DNA of 44,008 nucleotides from Bradyrhizobium sp. 1 (GCF_023073315.1 NZ_JADPJH010000023.1:1-44008), one strand, 5' to 3'; shown: positions 32,880 through 41,974, counted from the stretch's first letter. Program-made: numbers and translations. Notes: generated by a model from the sequence alone, not told the origin.

Positions 32880-33820
32880 CGATGATGGAAGACGTCGAAG
32901 TCGATCAGCGGAAGCAACTGCCAAACTACCTGCTCGATGCGGCGGGTATCTCCATCGAACGCATGCCGATGCTCAATGTGATCTTCGATCGCATGGCGGC
33001 ATCGTGCACCGACAGCCTGCAGCCGATAGCCGGAACGCCTTGTTACTTCTCGGTCAACGGCATCACCAATGACCGCGTCGGCGACATCATCAAGGACTAC
33101 GAGGGTAACGCCGTCGCCGCCGTGCTCTATGCCGAGCAGTGGGACTCCCGCGTCATCATCGTGCTCGACCGCGATTTCGTGTTCACCATGGTCGAGGCGA
33201 TGTTCGGCTCCGACGGCGCCGAACCACCGCTCGACGTCGAGCGCACCTTCTCGAACATCGAGATCCGCCTGGTCCAGGCGCTGTTCGAGCGGTTCGCCAA
33301 GGCGCTGCAAGCCGCTTTCGCCGGGACGTCCAACGTCACTTTCCGTGTCGAGCGTGTCGAGACCGCGATGGCCTCGCTGGCGATCGGGCGTGGCGGCAAC
33401 ATGTCGATCTGCGCGAACATCATGTTGCAGGCGCTGTTCCGCGGCGGCCAGATGTTCCTCATCGTTCCGCACTCCGCGCTCAATCCGCTGCGCCAGAAGC
33501 TCGCCCATGTCGTCGTCAGCGACGGCCGCGCATCAGATCCGCGCTGGCGCGAGCAGATGGAGAGCGAGGTCCACCGGACCGAGGTGACGTTGAGCGCTGT
33601 GCTCGACGAGAAGATGGTGACTCTCGGCGATGTCGTGAAATTCCAGGTCGGGCAGGTGCTCGAGCTCGAAGCCACGCCGCGCACGCTGGCCCGTCTCGAA
33701 AGCAACAATCAGGTGCTGTTCTGGTGTCAGATCGGCCAACTTGATGGCTATTACGCCATGCAGGTGGCAGATCCCGTCGATCAGAAGCGGGAGTTCGTCG
33801 ATGATATCCTATCTCGTTGA
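32876..33820 (+). CDS. fliM: flagellar motor switch protein FliM
   Basis: A 314-residue C-ring protein. The middle CheC-like domain (about 40-225) and the C-terminal SpoA/FliN-like domain (about 235-310: EVTLSAVLDEKMVTLGDVVKFQVGQVLEL in outline) are clear. The N-terminus (MTMMEDVEVDQRKQLPNYLLDAAG) lacks the LSQxEIDALL-type motif that binds phosphorylated CheY in enteric FliM. Either CheY binds differently or this motor is little controlled by chemotaxis. The start overlaps the motA stop (ATGA). The next gene begins inside its last 20 nt. Confidence 0.92.
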   Translation: MTMMEDVEVDQRKQLPNYLLDAAGISIERMPMLNVIFDRMAASCTDSLQPIAGTPCYFSVNGITNDRVGDIIKDYEGNAVAAVLYAEQWDSRVIIVLDRDFVFTMVEAMFGSDGAEPPLDVERTFSNIEIRLVQALFERFAKALQAAFAGTSNVTFRVERVETAMASLAIGRGGNMSICANIMLQALFRGGQMFLIVPHSALNPLRQKLAHVVVSDGRASDPRWREQMESEVHRTEVTLSAVLDEKMVTLGDVVKFQVGQVLELEATPRTLARLESNNQVLFWCQIGQLDGYYAMQVADPVDQKREFVDDILSR

Positions 33821-34115
33821 TGCCGTCCTACTGATCGCGCTCGCCTTCACCAGCATGCGGGTGACCCGGATGCACCGCGAGCTGGCGCGCTTGCGCAGCT
33901 ACCAGGGCGAGTTCTCGACCATCGTCCACGAGACGGCCGGCGCCTTCGACACGGTTATCACCGCCGCGCATGATTCCACTGCAAATCTTGGGCGGCTCGC
34001 CAATCTGCTCAACACCAAGATCGATCAGGCTCACGAGGCGATCGCGGCGCTCGATGCCAGAAGCGGGCTCGCATCCGCTTCGACCGCAGGCGGCGCCGAC
34101 GTGAACAAGCATTAA
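33801..34115 (+). CDS. small membrane-anchored coiled-coil protein of the flagellar locus
   Basis: A 104-residue protein. Residues 3-19 form one hydrophobic helix (SYLVDAVLLIALAFTSM); a mostly helical charged part with coiled-coil character follows (RMHRELARLRSYQGEF, LGRLANLLNTKIDQAHEAIAALDAR). A GGGAG ribosome-binding site lies within fliM, and the gene overlaps fliM by 20 nt in another frame, so it is surely cotranslated. I recognise no firm family. Placement between fliM and fliN suggests a role at the motor or C-ring base, but this is inference. Confidence 0.75.
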   Translation: MISYLVDAVLLIALAFTSMRVTRMHRELARLRSYQGEFSTIVHETAGAFDTVITAAHDSTANLGRLANLLNTKIDQAHEAIAALDARSGLASASTAGGADVNKH

Positions 34116-34190
34116 AGCCGAACCGGCAGAACAATTACGATCGGAACGCCGCGGCGGTCCGGGAGCGGAAATACCAAGAGGCGATACCAA

Positions 34191-34571
34191 ATGGCGCAAC
34201 CCTTCGAATATGATTCTGCATCTGCATCTGCATCGGGAGAGGCCGAGGCATCTCCGCTGGAGCGGCTGGCGGAGATCGCCGCGCGCACGGCGGAGGAGAC
34301 CGGAAAGTTCGCCAATGTCGACGCGATCCTGCGCATTCCCGTCACCATGCAGGTGGTGCTCGGTTCGGCGACCATTCCGGTGGCGAACCTGATGAAGCTC
34401 GGCCGCGGCGCGGTGGTTCCGCTCGATCACCGGGTCGGCGAGCCTGTCGACGTTGTTGTCAACGGCCGCATCGTCGCCCGCGGCGAGGTGGTCGTCGTCG
34501 AAGAGGACAATTCCCGCTTCGGCGTCTCGCTTACGGAGATCGTCGGGCCGCTGGGGCAGGGTGATACCTGA
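34191..34571 (+). CDS. fliN: flagellar motor switch protein FliN
   Basis: A 126-residue C-ring protein with a single SpoA domain at about 45-120 (ILRIPVTMQVVLGSATIPVANLMKLGRGAVVPLDHRVGEPVDVVVNGRIVARGEVVVVEEDNSRFGVSLTEI in outline). The N-terminus is an acidic/Ser-rich tail. AAGAGG precedes the ATG. The next gene, fliG, starts 2 nt after its stop. Confidence 0.94.
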   Translation: MAQPFEYDSASASASGEAEASPLERLAEIAARTAEETGKFANVDAILRIPVTMQVVLGSATIPVANLMKLGRGAVVPLDHRVGEPVDVVVNGRIVARGEVVVVEEDNSRFGVSLTEIVGPLGQGDT

Positions 34572-34573
34572 CC

Positions 34574-35614
34574 ATGGCGGCACAGGTAGGCATCGCTCCC
34601 ATCAAGCAGCGAGGCGTTGCCGCGCTGGGTGGAACGGAAAAGGTCGCGGCACTCCTGCTGGCCATGGGTCGGCAGGCGGCTGCGAGCGTGCTCTCGCAGT
34701 TCGAGCCGCAGGATATCCGCATCGTCACCAAGGCCGCGGCGGAGCTGCGGCCGATCACTGCGCAGGAACTCGAGGGCATCGTCGAGGAGTTCGCTCAGCA
34801 GTTCTCGATGGGCGCCAACATTCTCGGCACCATCGGTGGCCTGGAAGCCGTGCTCAACGACGTGCTCCCGGCCGACCAGGTCTCGGCGATCATGTCGGAT
34901 CTGCTCGGCAATTCGAGCCGGTCGGTGTGGGACCGTGTCTCGTCGGTGTCGGAAAACTCGCTGGCGACCTACCTTTCCAAGGAGCATCCGCAGACCGCGG
35001 CGCTGATCCTGTCCAAGGTCAAGCCGTCCTGCGCCGCCAAGGTGATGAGCCAGTTGCCGTCCAGCCTGCGCAACGAGTTGATGCGGCGCGTGCTCAGCCT
35101 CAAGCCGATCGTCGAAGACGCGATGAAGGTCCTCGAAAAGACGCTGCACGAAGACCTGACGCTGAACTTCGCCCGTAACCTCGGCGCCGATACTTACGCG
35201 CGCGTCGCCGACATCATCAACAAGATGGAGCGCGGCCATATCGAAGACATGCTGAAGAGCCTGTCGGAGAAGCGGCCGAAGTCGGCCGAAGTGCTGAAGG
35301 AGCTGCTGTTCACCTTCGACGACGTGATCCACCTGACGCCGAAGGCACGCACCATGATCTTCGACCAGGTGCCGACCGATCGTATCGTCGTCGCGTTGAA
35401 GGGGACCGACAAGCATTTCCGCGAAGCGATCCTGTCGTCTGTCGCCTCGCGCGTTCGCCGCGTCGTCGAGCACGAACTCGCGATCGGCGAGCCGTCGAAC
35501 CAGCGCGACGTGCTGGAGGCGCGCCGCGTCATCACCGACCTCGCGCTCGACCTCGCCGAAAAGGGTGAAATCGAACTCAACCCCGACCAGGAGGATGAGC
35601 TGGTCTTCCGCTGA
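34574..35614 (+). CDS. fliG: flagellar motor switch protein FliG
   Basis: A 346-residue rotor protein linking the MS ring to the C ring. The three domains are visible: the N-terminal ALGGTEKVAALLLAMGRQAAASVL helix set, the EHPQTAALILSKV motif of the middle domain near residue 137, and the C-terminal torque domain (LTPKARTMIFDQVPTDRIVVALKGTDKHF in outline) with charged residues that contact MotA. Length is normal. Confidence 0.96.
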   Translation: MAAQVGIAPIKQRGVAALGGTEKVAALLLAMGRQAAASVLSQFEPQDIRIVTKAAAELRPITAQELEGIVEEFAQQFSMGANILGTIGGLEAVLNDVLPADQVSAIMSDLLGNSSRSVWDRVSSVSENSLATYLSKEHPQTAALILSKVKPSCAAKVMSQLPSSLRNELMRRVLSLKPIVEDAMKVLEKTLHEDLTLNFARNLGADTYARVADIINKMERGHIEDMLKSLSEKRPKSAEVLKELLFTFDDVIHLTPKARTMIFDQVPTDRIVVALKGTDKHFREAILSSVASRVRRVVEHELAIGEPSNQRDVLEARRVITDLALDLAEKGEIELNPDQEDELVFR

Positions 35615-35627
35615 CCGCTGAACGGGC

Positions 35628-36713
35628 ATGGCAGAATCATCCGATCAGGAGAGCAAGACAGAAGAGCCGACCGAGAAGAAAGTCCGCGATGCGCTCGAAC
35701 AGGGCCAAATCCCGGTCTCTCGGGAGGCTTCCCATTTCGCCTCGTTGGCTGCGCTGGTGGTGATCCTGGCGTTCCTGATCGGCCCGGGCGTGCTGCAATT
35801 GACGCCGACGCTGACGAGCTTGCTCGACGATCCCGGCGGCTTCCCCCTCAGCAACGGCGCGGACGTGCAAAACCTGCTCAATGTGGTGGGCCTCCAGGCC
35901 TTGCGATTCCTGGTGCCGCCGGTCGTCATCATTACGGTGTTCGGCCTCGCCTCCTCACTGCTGCAAAACGCGCCGGGCCTGGTGCTGGAGCGCATCATGC
36001 CGGATCTTTCGCGAATCTCCCCGATCGCCGGCTGGAGCCGGCTGTTCGGATCGCAGGGCCTCGTCGAGTTCGGCAAGTCGCTGTTCAAGCTCGGCTCGGT
36101 GTCTGCCGTCGTCGTCGTCGTGCTGCGCTCGTCGGAAGCGAAGGCGTTCGAGGCGATGTACACCGATCCGGTCGCGTTGCCGGAGATGATTCTCAGCATC
36201 GCGATGCGGATCGTCTCGGCGATCTGCATCGCCACCATCGTCCTCGTCGCGATCGATCTCGCCTGGGCGCGCTTCCATTGGCGGCGCGAACTGCGCATGA
36301 CCAAGCAGGAGATCAAGGACGAGCACAAGCAGGCCGAGGGCGATCCGCTGATCAAGGCGCGCCTGCGCTCGCTGGCGCGCGACCGCTCGCGGCAGCGGAT
36401 GATCACGTCGGCTGCGCGCGCGACGCTGGTGATCGCGAACCCGACGCACTTCGCGATCGCACTGCGTTACAAGCGCGAGGAAAACCCCGCGCCGATCGTC
36501 GTGGCCAAGGGCATGGACGTGATCGCGCTGAAGATCCGCGAAATCGCCGAGCAGAACCACATTCCGGTGATCGAGAACAAGGCGCTGGCGCGCGCGCTCT
36601 ACGAGGCCGTTCAGGTCGATCAAGTGATTCCGGCGGAGTTCTTCCGCCCCGTCGCCGAGATCATCTACTTCCTCCAGTCGAAGCAAGCGCCGCGGCCCGA
36701 GAAGGTCCAGTAG
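35628..36713 (+). CDS. flhB: flagellar export-gate protein FlhB
   Basis: A 361-residue inner-membrane protein that controls substrate switching from hook to filament export. The N-terminus is polar (SDQESKTEEPTEKKVRDAL), with four helices at about 30-215 and a cytoplasmic domain containing the self-cleavage site N271-P-T-H274. The ending FFRPVAEIIYFLQ is typical. It starts 13 nt after the fliG stop. Confidence 0.96.
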   Translation: MAESSDQESKTEEPTEKKVRDALEQGQIPVSREASHFASLAALVVILAFLIGPGVLQLTPTLTSLLDDPGGFPLSNGADVQNLLNVVGLQALRFLVPPVVIITVFGLASSLLQNAPGLVLERIMPDLSRISPIAGWSRLFGSQGLVEFGKSLFKLGSVSAVVVVVLRSSEAKAFEAMYTDPVALPEMILSIAMRIVSAICIATIVLVAIDLAWARFHWRRELRMTKQEIKDEHKQAEGDPLIKARLRSLARDRSRQRMITSAARATLVIANPTHFAIALRYKREENPAPIVVAKGMDVIALKIREIAEQNHIPVIENKALARALYEAVQVDQVIPAEFFRPVAEIIYFLQSKQAPRPEKVQ

Positions 36714-36777
36714 ATTTTCGAGGATGGTGCTTCGCGCATCAGCTTGACGAAAGCTTAACGCCCTAGGGTTCTTCCGA

Positions 36778-37179
36778 ATGGACCAGAATGGGGCTGTTGT
36801 GGGACCGCTTTATCTCTTCGAACTCGCATCGTCGCAGGCGCGTTACCTCGAACTCCGCCAGTCGACTATCGCAACCAACGTTGCCAACGCCAATACGCCG
36901 GGCTTCAAGGCGCGTGATGTCGAGCCGTTCAACAAGGTGCTCGACGCGATGCCGGTCAGGCTTGCGACGACGTCACCGGCGCACATGCAGCTGTCCGCGA
37001 CCGAGACCGATACGCGCGCGACCGCCAAGAAGGACAGCTGGGACGTGGTCCATTCCGGCAACTCCGTCAGTCTCGAGCAGGAGATGATCAAGGGCAGCGA
37101 CGTCAATCGCGACTACTCCATGAATGCAGCAATCGTGCGGTCGTTCCACCGCATGGTTCTGTCGAGCGCAAAGGCCTGA
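36778..37179 (+). CDS. flgB: flagellar basal-body rod protein FlgB
   Basis: A 133-residue proximal rod protein with the rod motif LELRQSTIATNVANANTPGFKARDV near residues 29-50 in outline and a C-terminal helix MNAAIVRSFHRMVLSSAKA. It begins a run of rod genes after a 64-nt gap that may contain a promoter. The start is uncertain: ATG at 36778 has no clear ribosome-binding site, whereas a GTG at 36799 has GGGG 6 nt upstream. Confidence 0.92.
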   Translation: MDQNGAVVGPLYLFELASSQARYLELRQSTIATNVANANTPGFKARDVEPFNKVLDAMPVRLATTSPAHMQLSATETDTRATAKKDSWDVVHSGNSVSLEQEMIKGSDVNRDYSMNAAIVRSFHRMVLSSAKA

Positions 37180-37190
37180 GGTGAATTGAC

Positions 37191-37607
37191 ATGCTGGACT
37201 CACTGAGCGCTTCCCTGACGGTTGCGAGCTCCGGGCTCGAAGCGCAATCGACGCGCATGCGTATCGTCTCCGAAAACCTCGCCAATGCGACGTCGACCGG
37301 GCGCACCGCCGGCGCTGATCCGTATCAGCGCAAGACCATCACTTTCGACGCCGCGATGGACCGCGCCTCGGGCGCGCAGCTCGCGAAGGTCAAGGAGGTC
37401 GGGGTCGACACCTCGCCGTACCGCGTCGAATACGAACCGGGACATCCCGCCGCCGACAAGGCCGGCTACGTCAAAATGCCGAACGTCAACATGATGATCG
37501 AGATGGCGGACATGCGGGAAGTCAACCGGTCTTATGAAGCCAATCTCCAGGTGGTGAAACAGGTGAGGTCGATGCTGGGCATGACCATCGACCTTCTGAG
37601 GAGCTGA
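37191..37607 (+). CDS. flgC: flagellar basal-body rod protein FlgC
   Basis: A 138-residue proximal rod protein. The N-terminal motif is STRMRIVSENLANATSTGRT, and the C-terminal motif MADMREVNRSYEANLQVVKQVRSMLGMTIDLL in outline marks the rod/hook family. A GAGG-type ribosome-binding site precedes the ATG, 11 nt after the flgB stop. Confidence 0.95.
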   Translation: MLDSLSASLTVASSGLEAQSTRMRIVSENLANATSTGRTAGADPYQRKTITFDAAMDRASGAQLAKVKEVGVDTSPYRVEYEPGHPAADKAGYVKMPNVNMMIEMADMREVNRSYEANLQVVKQVRSMLGMTIDLLRS

Positions 37608-37609
37608 CA

Positions 37610-37939
37610 ATGCTTGAGGCGATTTCATCCACAGCGATTTCCGCGGGCCATGCGGCGAGCCGGGCCACGGAAACGCAGGCCATCTCACCCGCGGCGCCGA
37701 CCGCAATCCAGTCGACCGATGATGTCGGATTCGATTCGGTGATGAAGCAGGTAACGACCGACGCGATCGGCACGCTGAAGGCGGGCGAGGCGGCGTCGAT
37801 CTCGGCGATGCAGGGCAAGGAATCGACGCGGAAGGTCGTTGAGGCGCTGATGTCGGCCGAGCAGGCCTTGCAGACGGCGGTCGCGGTTCGCGACAAGGTC
37901 GTGCAGGCCTACCAAGAAGTCACTCGGATGTCGATTTGA
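37610..37939 (+). CDS. fliE: flagellar hook-basal body protein FliE
   Basis: A 109-residue protein joining the MS ring to the rod. The C-terminal FliE signature is present (LMSAEQALQTAVAVRDKVVQAYQEVTRM in outline), with the usual variable N-terminus. GGAG precedes the ATG, 2 nt after the flgC stop. Confidence 0.94.
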   Translation: MLEAISSTAISAGHAASRATETQAISPAAPTAIQSTDDVGFDSVMKQVTTDAIGTLKAGEAASISAMQGKESTRKVVEALMSAEQALQTAVAVRDKVVQAYQEVTRMSI

Positions 37940-37956
37940 TCTGAAGGAGCCACACT

Positions 37957-38745
37957 GTGAAATCGCTCGCCATTGCGGCCACGGGCATGAACGCCCAACA
38001 GACCAATATCGAAGTCATCGCGAACAACATCGCCAACATCAACACGACCTCGTTCAAGCGGGCGCGGGCGGAATTCACCGACCTGTTCTACCAGATGGAC
38101 CGCATGCAGGGCGTCGCGAACGTCAACGGTTCGTCGCCGATCCCGGAAGGCGCCAATCTCGGTCTCGGCGTCAAATCGGCGGCGATCCGCAAACTGCACA
38201 TCCAGGGCGCGCTGACGCAGACCGGCAACCCCTACGACGTGGCGATCAACGGCCGCGGTTGGTTTCAGGTGTTGGGCCCGAACAACGAGGTGCAATATAC
38301 TCGCGCGGGCTCGTTCAACACCAACGCCAACGGCCAGCTCGTCACGATGGACGGCTATCTGCTCGATCCTTCGATCACGGTGCCGCAGGGAACGGTCCAG
38401 GTCACGGTCAACCAGACCGGACAGATGTTCGCCAAGCTGGACACGGAAGTGAACCCGCGGCAGATCGGTCAGCTCAACCTCGCCAACTTCGCCAATGAGG
38501 CGGGCCTCGAGCCGCTGGGCAGCAATCTCTATCGCGAGACCACGGCGTCCGGCACGCCGGTCGTCGGACTGCCGGGCGATTCCGGCTACGGCAAGATCAA
38601 CCAGCAATATCTCGAAGCCTCGAACGTCGATCCGGTCAAGGAAATCACCGAGTTGATCTCGGCGCAGCGCGCCTACGAAATGAATGCCAAGGTCATCCAA
38701 GCCTCGGATGAAATGGCCTCGACCGTGTCGAAGGGCCTTCGCTAG
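37957..38745 (+). CDS. flgG: flagellar distal rod protein FlgG
   Basis: A 262-residue distal rod protein. The start is GTG with AAGGAG upstream. The N-terminal motif reads MNAQQTNIEVIANNIANINTTSFKRARAEFTDLFYQ in outline, the centre has GRGWFQVLGPNNEVQYTRAGSF in outline, and the C-terminus is VDPVKEITELISAQRAYEMNAKVIQASDEM in outline. Length matches E. coli FlgG (260). Confidence 0.96.
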   Translation: MKSLAIAATGMNAQQTNIEVIANNIANINTTSFKRARAEFTDLFYQMDRMQGVANVNGSSPIPEGANLGLGVKSAAIRKLHIQGALTQTGNPYDVAINGRGWFQVLGPNNEVQYTRAGSFNTNANGQLVTMDGYLLDPSITVPQGTVQVTVNQTGQMFAKLDTEVNPRQIGQLNLANFANEAGLEPLGSNLYRETTASGTPVVGLPGDSGYGKINQQYLEASNVDPVKEITELISAQRAYEMNAKVIQASDEMASTVSKGLR

Positions 38746-38758
38746 TTCCGGTGTGTCC

Positions 38759-39235
38759 ATGTTGAACAGGGTGGGTCTGATCGTGCGCGGGTTGGCTGCC
38801 GTGCTGCTGGTTCTCGTCTCGGCGCGCGTCGCTGCGGCCGAGGAGAAGCGGCTTCCCGTGCCGGCCGTCTCGATCCGCGCTGGCGAGCTGATCAGGGAAG
38901 ACATGATCACCGAGCGAGCCTTTGCGCCGAACGTGCTCGGGGTCGCCCTGTTCATTGAGGGGCGTCAGGTGCTCGTCGGCCGCATGGCGCGGCGGGCGCT
39001 GCTGCCGGGCCAGCCGATCCCGACCAATTCGGTGGAAGATCCCTTCACCATCGCCCGCGGCGCCATGGTCAAGGTCGTGGTCGAGGACTCCGGCCTGTCG
39101 ATCGTGACCTACGGTGCCGCCATGCAATCGGGCGCGCCGGGTTCGCTCATTACCGTACGAAACACCGACACCGGCGTGATCATCAGGGCGATCGTCCAGC
39201 CGGACGGCACCGTCAAGGTCGCGGACGGATCATGA
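38759..39235 (+). CDS. flgA: P-ring assembly chaperone FlgA
   Basis: A 158-residue periplasmic protein that assists FlgI polymerisation around the rod. The signal peptide is MLNRVGLIVRGLAAVLLVLVSARVAAA in outline, followed by a SAF/FlgA domain (IRAGELIREDMITE; ARRALLPGQPIPTNSV; MVKVVVEDSGLSIVTYGAAM). It is shorter than enteric FlgA (about 220), like other rhizobial forms. The ATG at 38759 lacks a strong ribosome-binding site. The stop overlaps flgI by 4 nt. Confidence 0.9.
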   Translation: MLNRVGLIVRGLAAVLLVLVSARVAAAEEKRLPVPAVSIRAGELIREDMITERAFAPNVLGVALFIEGRQVLVGRMARRALLPGQPIPTNSVEDPFTIARGAMVKVVVEDSGLSIVTYGAAMQSGAPGSLITVRNTDTGVIIRAIVQPDGTVKVADGS

Positions 39236-40362
39236 CAAGACTTCTAATCGCGTTTGTCCTCATTCTTTCCGCCGTCAGCGCCCAGGCCGCCGTCCGCATC
39301 AAGGACATCGCGGACATCAAGGGCCTGCGCGAAAACCAGATCGTCGGTTATGGCCTCGTCATCGGCCTGAACGGCACCGGCGACACGCTTCGGAATGCTC
39401 CATTCACGGAGCAATCCCTGCAATCGATGCTCGAGAACATGGGCATCAATGTCAGGAACGAGACCACGAGCACGACAAACCCGGCGCGTCCGACAACGCT
39501 GCGCACGCGCAACGTCGCAGCTGTGATGGTGACCGCGGACCTGACGCCCTCGATCGGGGCGGGTGAGCGTATGGACGTCACGGTGTCGTCGCTCGGCGAC
39601 GCGACCTCGCTGCTCGGCGGCACATTGGTGATGACGTCGCTGCGCGCGGCGGATGGCGCGGTCTATGCGGTGGCGCAGGGCGCGGTCACGGTTGCCGGTT
39701 ACAGCGTGGGCGGCCAGGCGCAGAGCGTCAGCCAGGGCACGCCCACGGCAGGCCGCATTCCGAACGGCGCGCTGGTCGAGCGCGAGGTGCAGGGAAGCCT
39801 CCATGAAATGGAGTACCTGGTGCTCGAGCTCAAGAACCCTGATTTCGTTACGGCAACCCGTATCCTCGATGCCATCAACCGCTATGCCGGCGGTCGCTAC
39901 CGGGCGCAGATCGCCTTCGAGCGCGATTACCGCACCATCGTGCTGTCGAAACCGCGCCACGTCGGCCCCGTCCGTTTCCTCGCTGAAATCGGCGAGCTGA
40001 CGGTCGAGCCGGATACGCCGGCGCGGGTGGTCATCAACGAACGCACCGGCACGGTCGTGATCGGGCGTGACGTGCGGATATCGACCGTTGCGGTGACGCA
40101 CGGCAATCTGACGGTCCGTGTCACCGAGCTTCCGGTGGTGTCGCAGCCGGCGCCGTTCTCGCAAGGGCAGACCGTGGTCGTTCCCCAGACCATCGTCGAG
40201 GCCAATGAGGCCGGGTCGCAGGTGGCGATCCTGAGCGGCGTCGATCTTCAGCGCCTGGTGCGCGGATTGAACCAGATCGGCCTCAAGCCATCCGGCATCA
40301 TCGCGATCCTCCAGGCGATCAAGACGGCCGGCGCCCTCCAGGCCGACGTCATCGTGCAATGA
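39232..40362 (+). CDS. flgI: flagellar P-ring protein FlgI
   Basis: A 376-residue periplasmic ring protein with a signal peptide ending SAQA before AVRIKDIADIKGLRENQIVGYGLVIGLNGTGDTL in outline. Other family blocks are ERMDVTVSSLGDATSLLGGTLVMT in outline and the C-terminal LNQIGLKPSGIIAILQAIKTAGALQADVIVQ in outline. The start overlaps the flgA stop (ATGA). Length is normal. Confidence 0.96.
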   Translation: MTRLLIAFVLILSAVSAQAAVRIKDIADIKGLRENQIVGYGLVIGLNGTGDTLRNAPFTEQSLQSMLENMGINVRNETTSTTNPARPTTLRTRNVAAVMVTADLTPSIGAGERMDVTVSSLGDATSLLGGTLVMTSLRAADGAVYAVAQGAVTVAGYSVGGQAQSVSQGTPTAGRIPNGALVEREVQGSLHEMEYLVLELKNPDFVTATRILDAINRYAGGRYRAQIAFERDYRTIVLSKPRHVGPVRFLAEIGELTVEPDTPARVVINERTGTVVIGRDVRISTVAVTHGNLTVRVTELPVVSQPAPFSQGQTVVVPQTIVEANEAGSQVAILSGVDLQRLVRGLNQIGLKPSGIIAILQAIKTAGALQADVIVQ

Positions 40363-40429
40363 TGCACAAGCGTCGTGCAAGCTTGGTCGCTCAATGCTCA
40401 GGTCTCGATCGAGAATCGCACGCGGCCCG

Positions 40430-41224
40430 ATGCTGAAACTGGAACATAAAGCCAAGCTCCTCGTCCTGATCGCGACCTCCGCGCTCATGAGCGCTTCGCC
40501 CGTGCTTGCTCTGGACGAGGCCAAGCCGTCGAAGCCGCTCAACCTGCTGTCCTTCGCGCGGGCGCGCGCGCCCGGATCGCAGAAGCCGCCGCTGCCCGCT
40601 TCGCCGATTCCAGGCGACGATGCCTCGATGCGGGCGACGGCGTGGGCGGCCGAAGATTCCGGGCCGGTAACCACCGGCGCGGTGCCGGCGTCCGAAGTGC
40701 CTGCGCCCGCACCGGCGCGAGCACCGGCAGCAGCGCCCGCAGCAGCACCGGTTCGGCCTGCCAAACCCGGCAGCGTCACGGCGCCGCCGAAGCCTGCCCC
40801 GCCGCAGGCCGCCGCGTCCGGAGACAACGAGGTCGCCCTGTTCTGCAGCAACGTGGCTGATCCTGCCGTCGATGCGAGGCTCGCCTGGCAGCTCAAAGAG
40901 CTGGAGAAGGCCGAGAGCCTGCTCCGCGAACGGATCGCCGAGGTCGAGGCCAAGCGCGCCGAATACGAGAAATGGATGGCGCTGCGCGACGACTTCCTGA
41001 AGAAGGCCGAGGCGCAGGTCGTCGAGATCTATTCGCGCATGAAACCGGACGCCGCGGCGACCCAGATCGCCGGCATGGCGGACGAGACCGCCGCCGCCGT
41101 GCTCGCCAAACTCAGCCCGAGGAGCTCGAGCGCGATCTTCAACGAGATGGATACGGCGCGCGCCGCGCACCTTGCCGATTTGCTCGGCGGAATGCGTCGC
41201 GTGGATGACGGAAAGACCAAATAG
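40430..41224 (+). CDS. MotE-like periplasmic chaperone (MgtE-N domain)
   Basis: A 264-residue exported protein. A signal peptide (LLVLIATSALMSASPVLA) is followed by a long Pro/Ala-rich segment (about 45-140), a coiled coil (LAWQLKELEKAESLLRERIAEVEAKRAEYEKW in outline) and an MgtE-N-like domain (MKPDAAATQIAGMADETAAAVLAKLSPRSSSAIFNEM in outline). Rhizobial MotE stabilises the periplasmic motor protein MotC; gene order (flgI, motE, flgH, fliL) agrees. motC is not in the window. The start is uncertain: ATGs at 40394 and 40430 both lack clear ribosome-binding sites. The next gene starts right after its stop. Confidence 0.82.
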   Translation: MLKLEHKAKLLVLIATSALMSASPVLALDEAKPSKPLNLLSFARARAPGSQKPPLPASPIPGDDASMRATAWAAEDSGPVTTGAVPASEVPAPAPARAPAAAPAAAPVRPAKPGSVTAPPKPAPPQAAASGDNEVALFCSNVADPAVDARLAWQLKELEKAESLLRERIAEVEAKRAEYEKWMALRDDFLKKAEAQVVEIYSRMKPDAAATQIAGMADETAAAVLAKLSPRSSSAIFNEMDTARAAHLADLLGGMRRVDDGKTK

Positions 41225-41932
41225 ATGAAGAAGCCGATCCTCATCCTGTCGCTGCTGCTGTCGTCGGTGCTCCTGACCGGGTGCTTGACTGATCCGGCCG
41301 AGGTCTTGACCGGCCCGCGCCTGTCGCCGGTCGGCAGCGGCCTGAGGACGCAGGCCGATCCGATTCCGGTGACGCCCCGCGTGCGTACGCCCGTCAGCTA
41401 TCGCTCGACCTGGGACGACGGCACCGATCTCTACCGCGATCCCCGCGCCCGGCGCTCCGGCGACGTCGTGACGGTGATCATCTCGATGCAGGACAAGGCC
41501 AAGCTCGACAACAAGACCGATCGCTCGCGCGATTCGCAGATCAAGTTCGGGCTCGACTGGTTGATGGATGTCGCGGGATGGAGCGACAAGGGCTCGACCA
41601 CCGCCAATCTCAGCACCAACACCCAGATCAAGGGCAACGGCCAGATCGATCGCACCGAGGACATCAAGCTGTCGATCGCCGCCATCGTCACCGACGTGTT
41701 GCCGAACGGCAATATGATGATCAGCGGCTCGCAGGAGTTCCGTGTCAACACCGAGATGCGCGTGCTCAACGTCGGCGGCATCGTGCGCCCGCGTGACATC
41801 TCGCGAACCAATACGATCTCCTACGAAAAGATCGCGGAGGCGCGGGTCTCATATGGTGGTCGCGGAAATTTGTCTGACGTGCAGCAGCCTGGATGGGGAC
41901 ATCGGATTTATGACGCTGTGGCACCATTCTGA
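41225..41932 (+). CDS. flgH: flagellar L-ring lipoprotein FlgH
   Basis: A 235-residue outer-membrane ring lipoprotein. The lipobox is LLTGC with lipidated Cys20. The core has the family blocks DLYRDPRARRSGDVVTVIISMQDKAKLDNKTDRSRD in outline and NGNMMISGSQEFRVNTEMRVLNVGGIVRPRDI in outline, ending IYDAVAPF. It directly abuts the MotE-like gene. Confidence 0.95.
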   Translation: MKKPILILSLLLSSVLLTGCLTDPAEVLTGPRLSPVGSGLRTQADPIPVTPRVRTPVSYRSTWDDGTDLYRDPRARRSGDVVTVIISMQDKAKLDNKTDRSRDSQIKFGLDWLMDVAGWSDKGSTTANLSTNTQIKGNGQIDRTEDIKLSIAAIVTDVLPNGNMMISGSQEFRVNTEMRVLNVGGIVRPRDISRTNTISYEKIAEARVSYGGRGNLSDVQQPGWGHRIYDAVAPF

Positions 41933-41974
41933 GATTCGCAGCCGCCGGGCCGCTTTGCGGGGGCAGGGGACGTT

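Noticed and set aside
36714..36777. Promoter before flgB (TTGACG near 36746)
   Set aside because: A -35-like hexamer is present but no -10 match at 16-18 bp, so it was not listed as a promoter.
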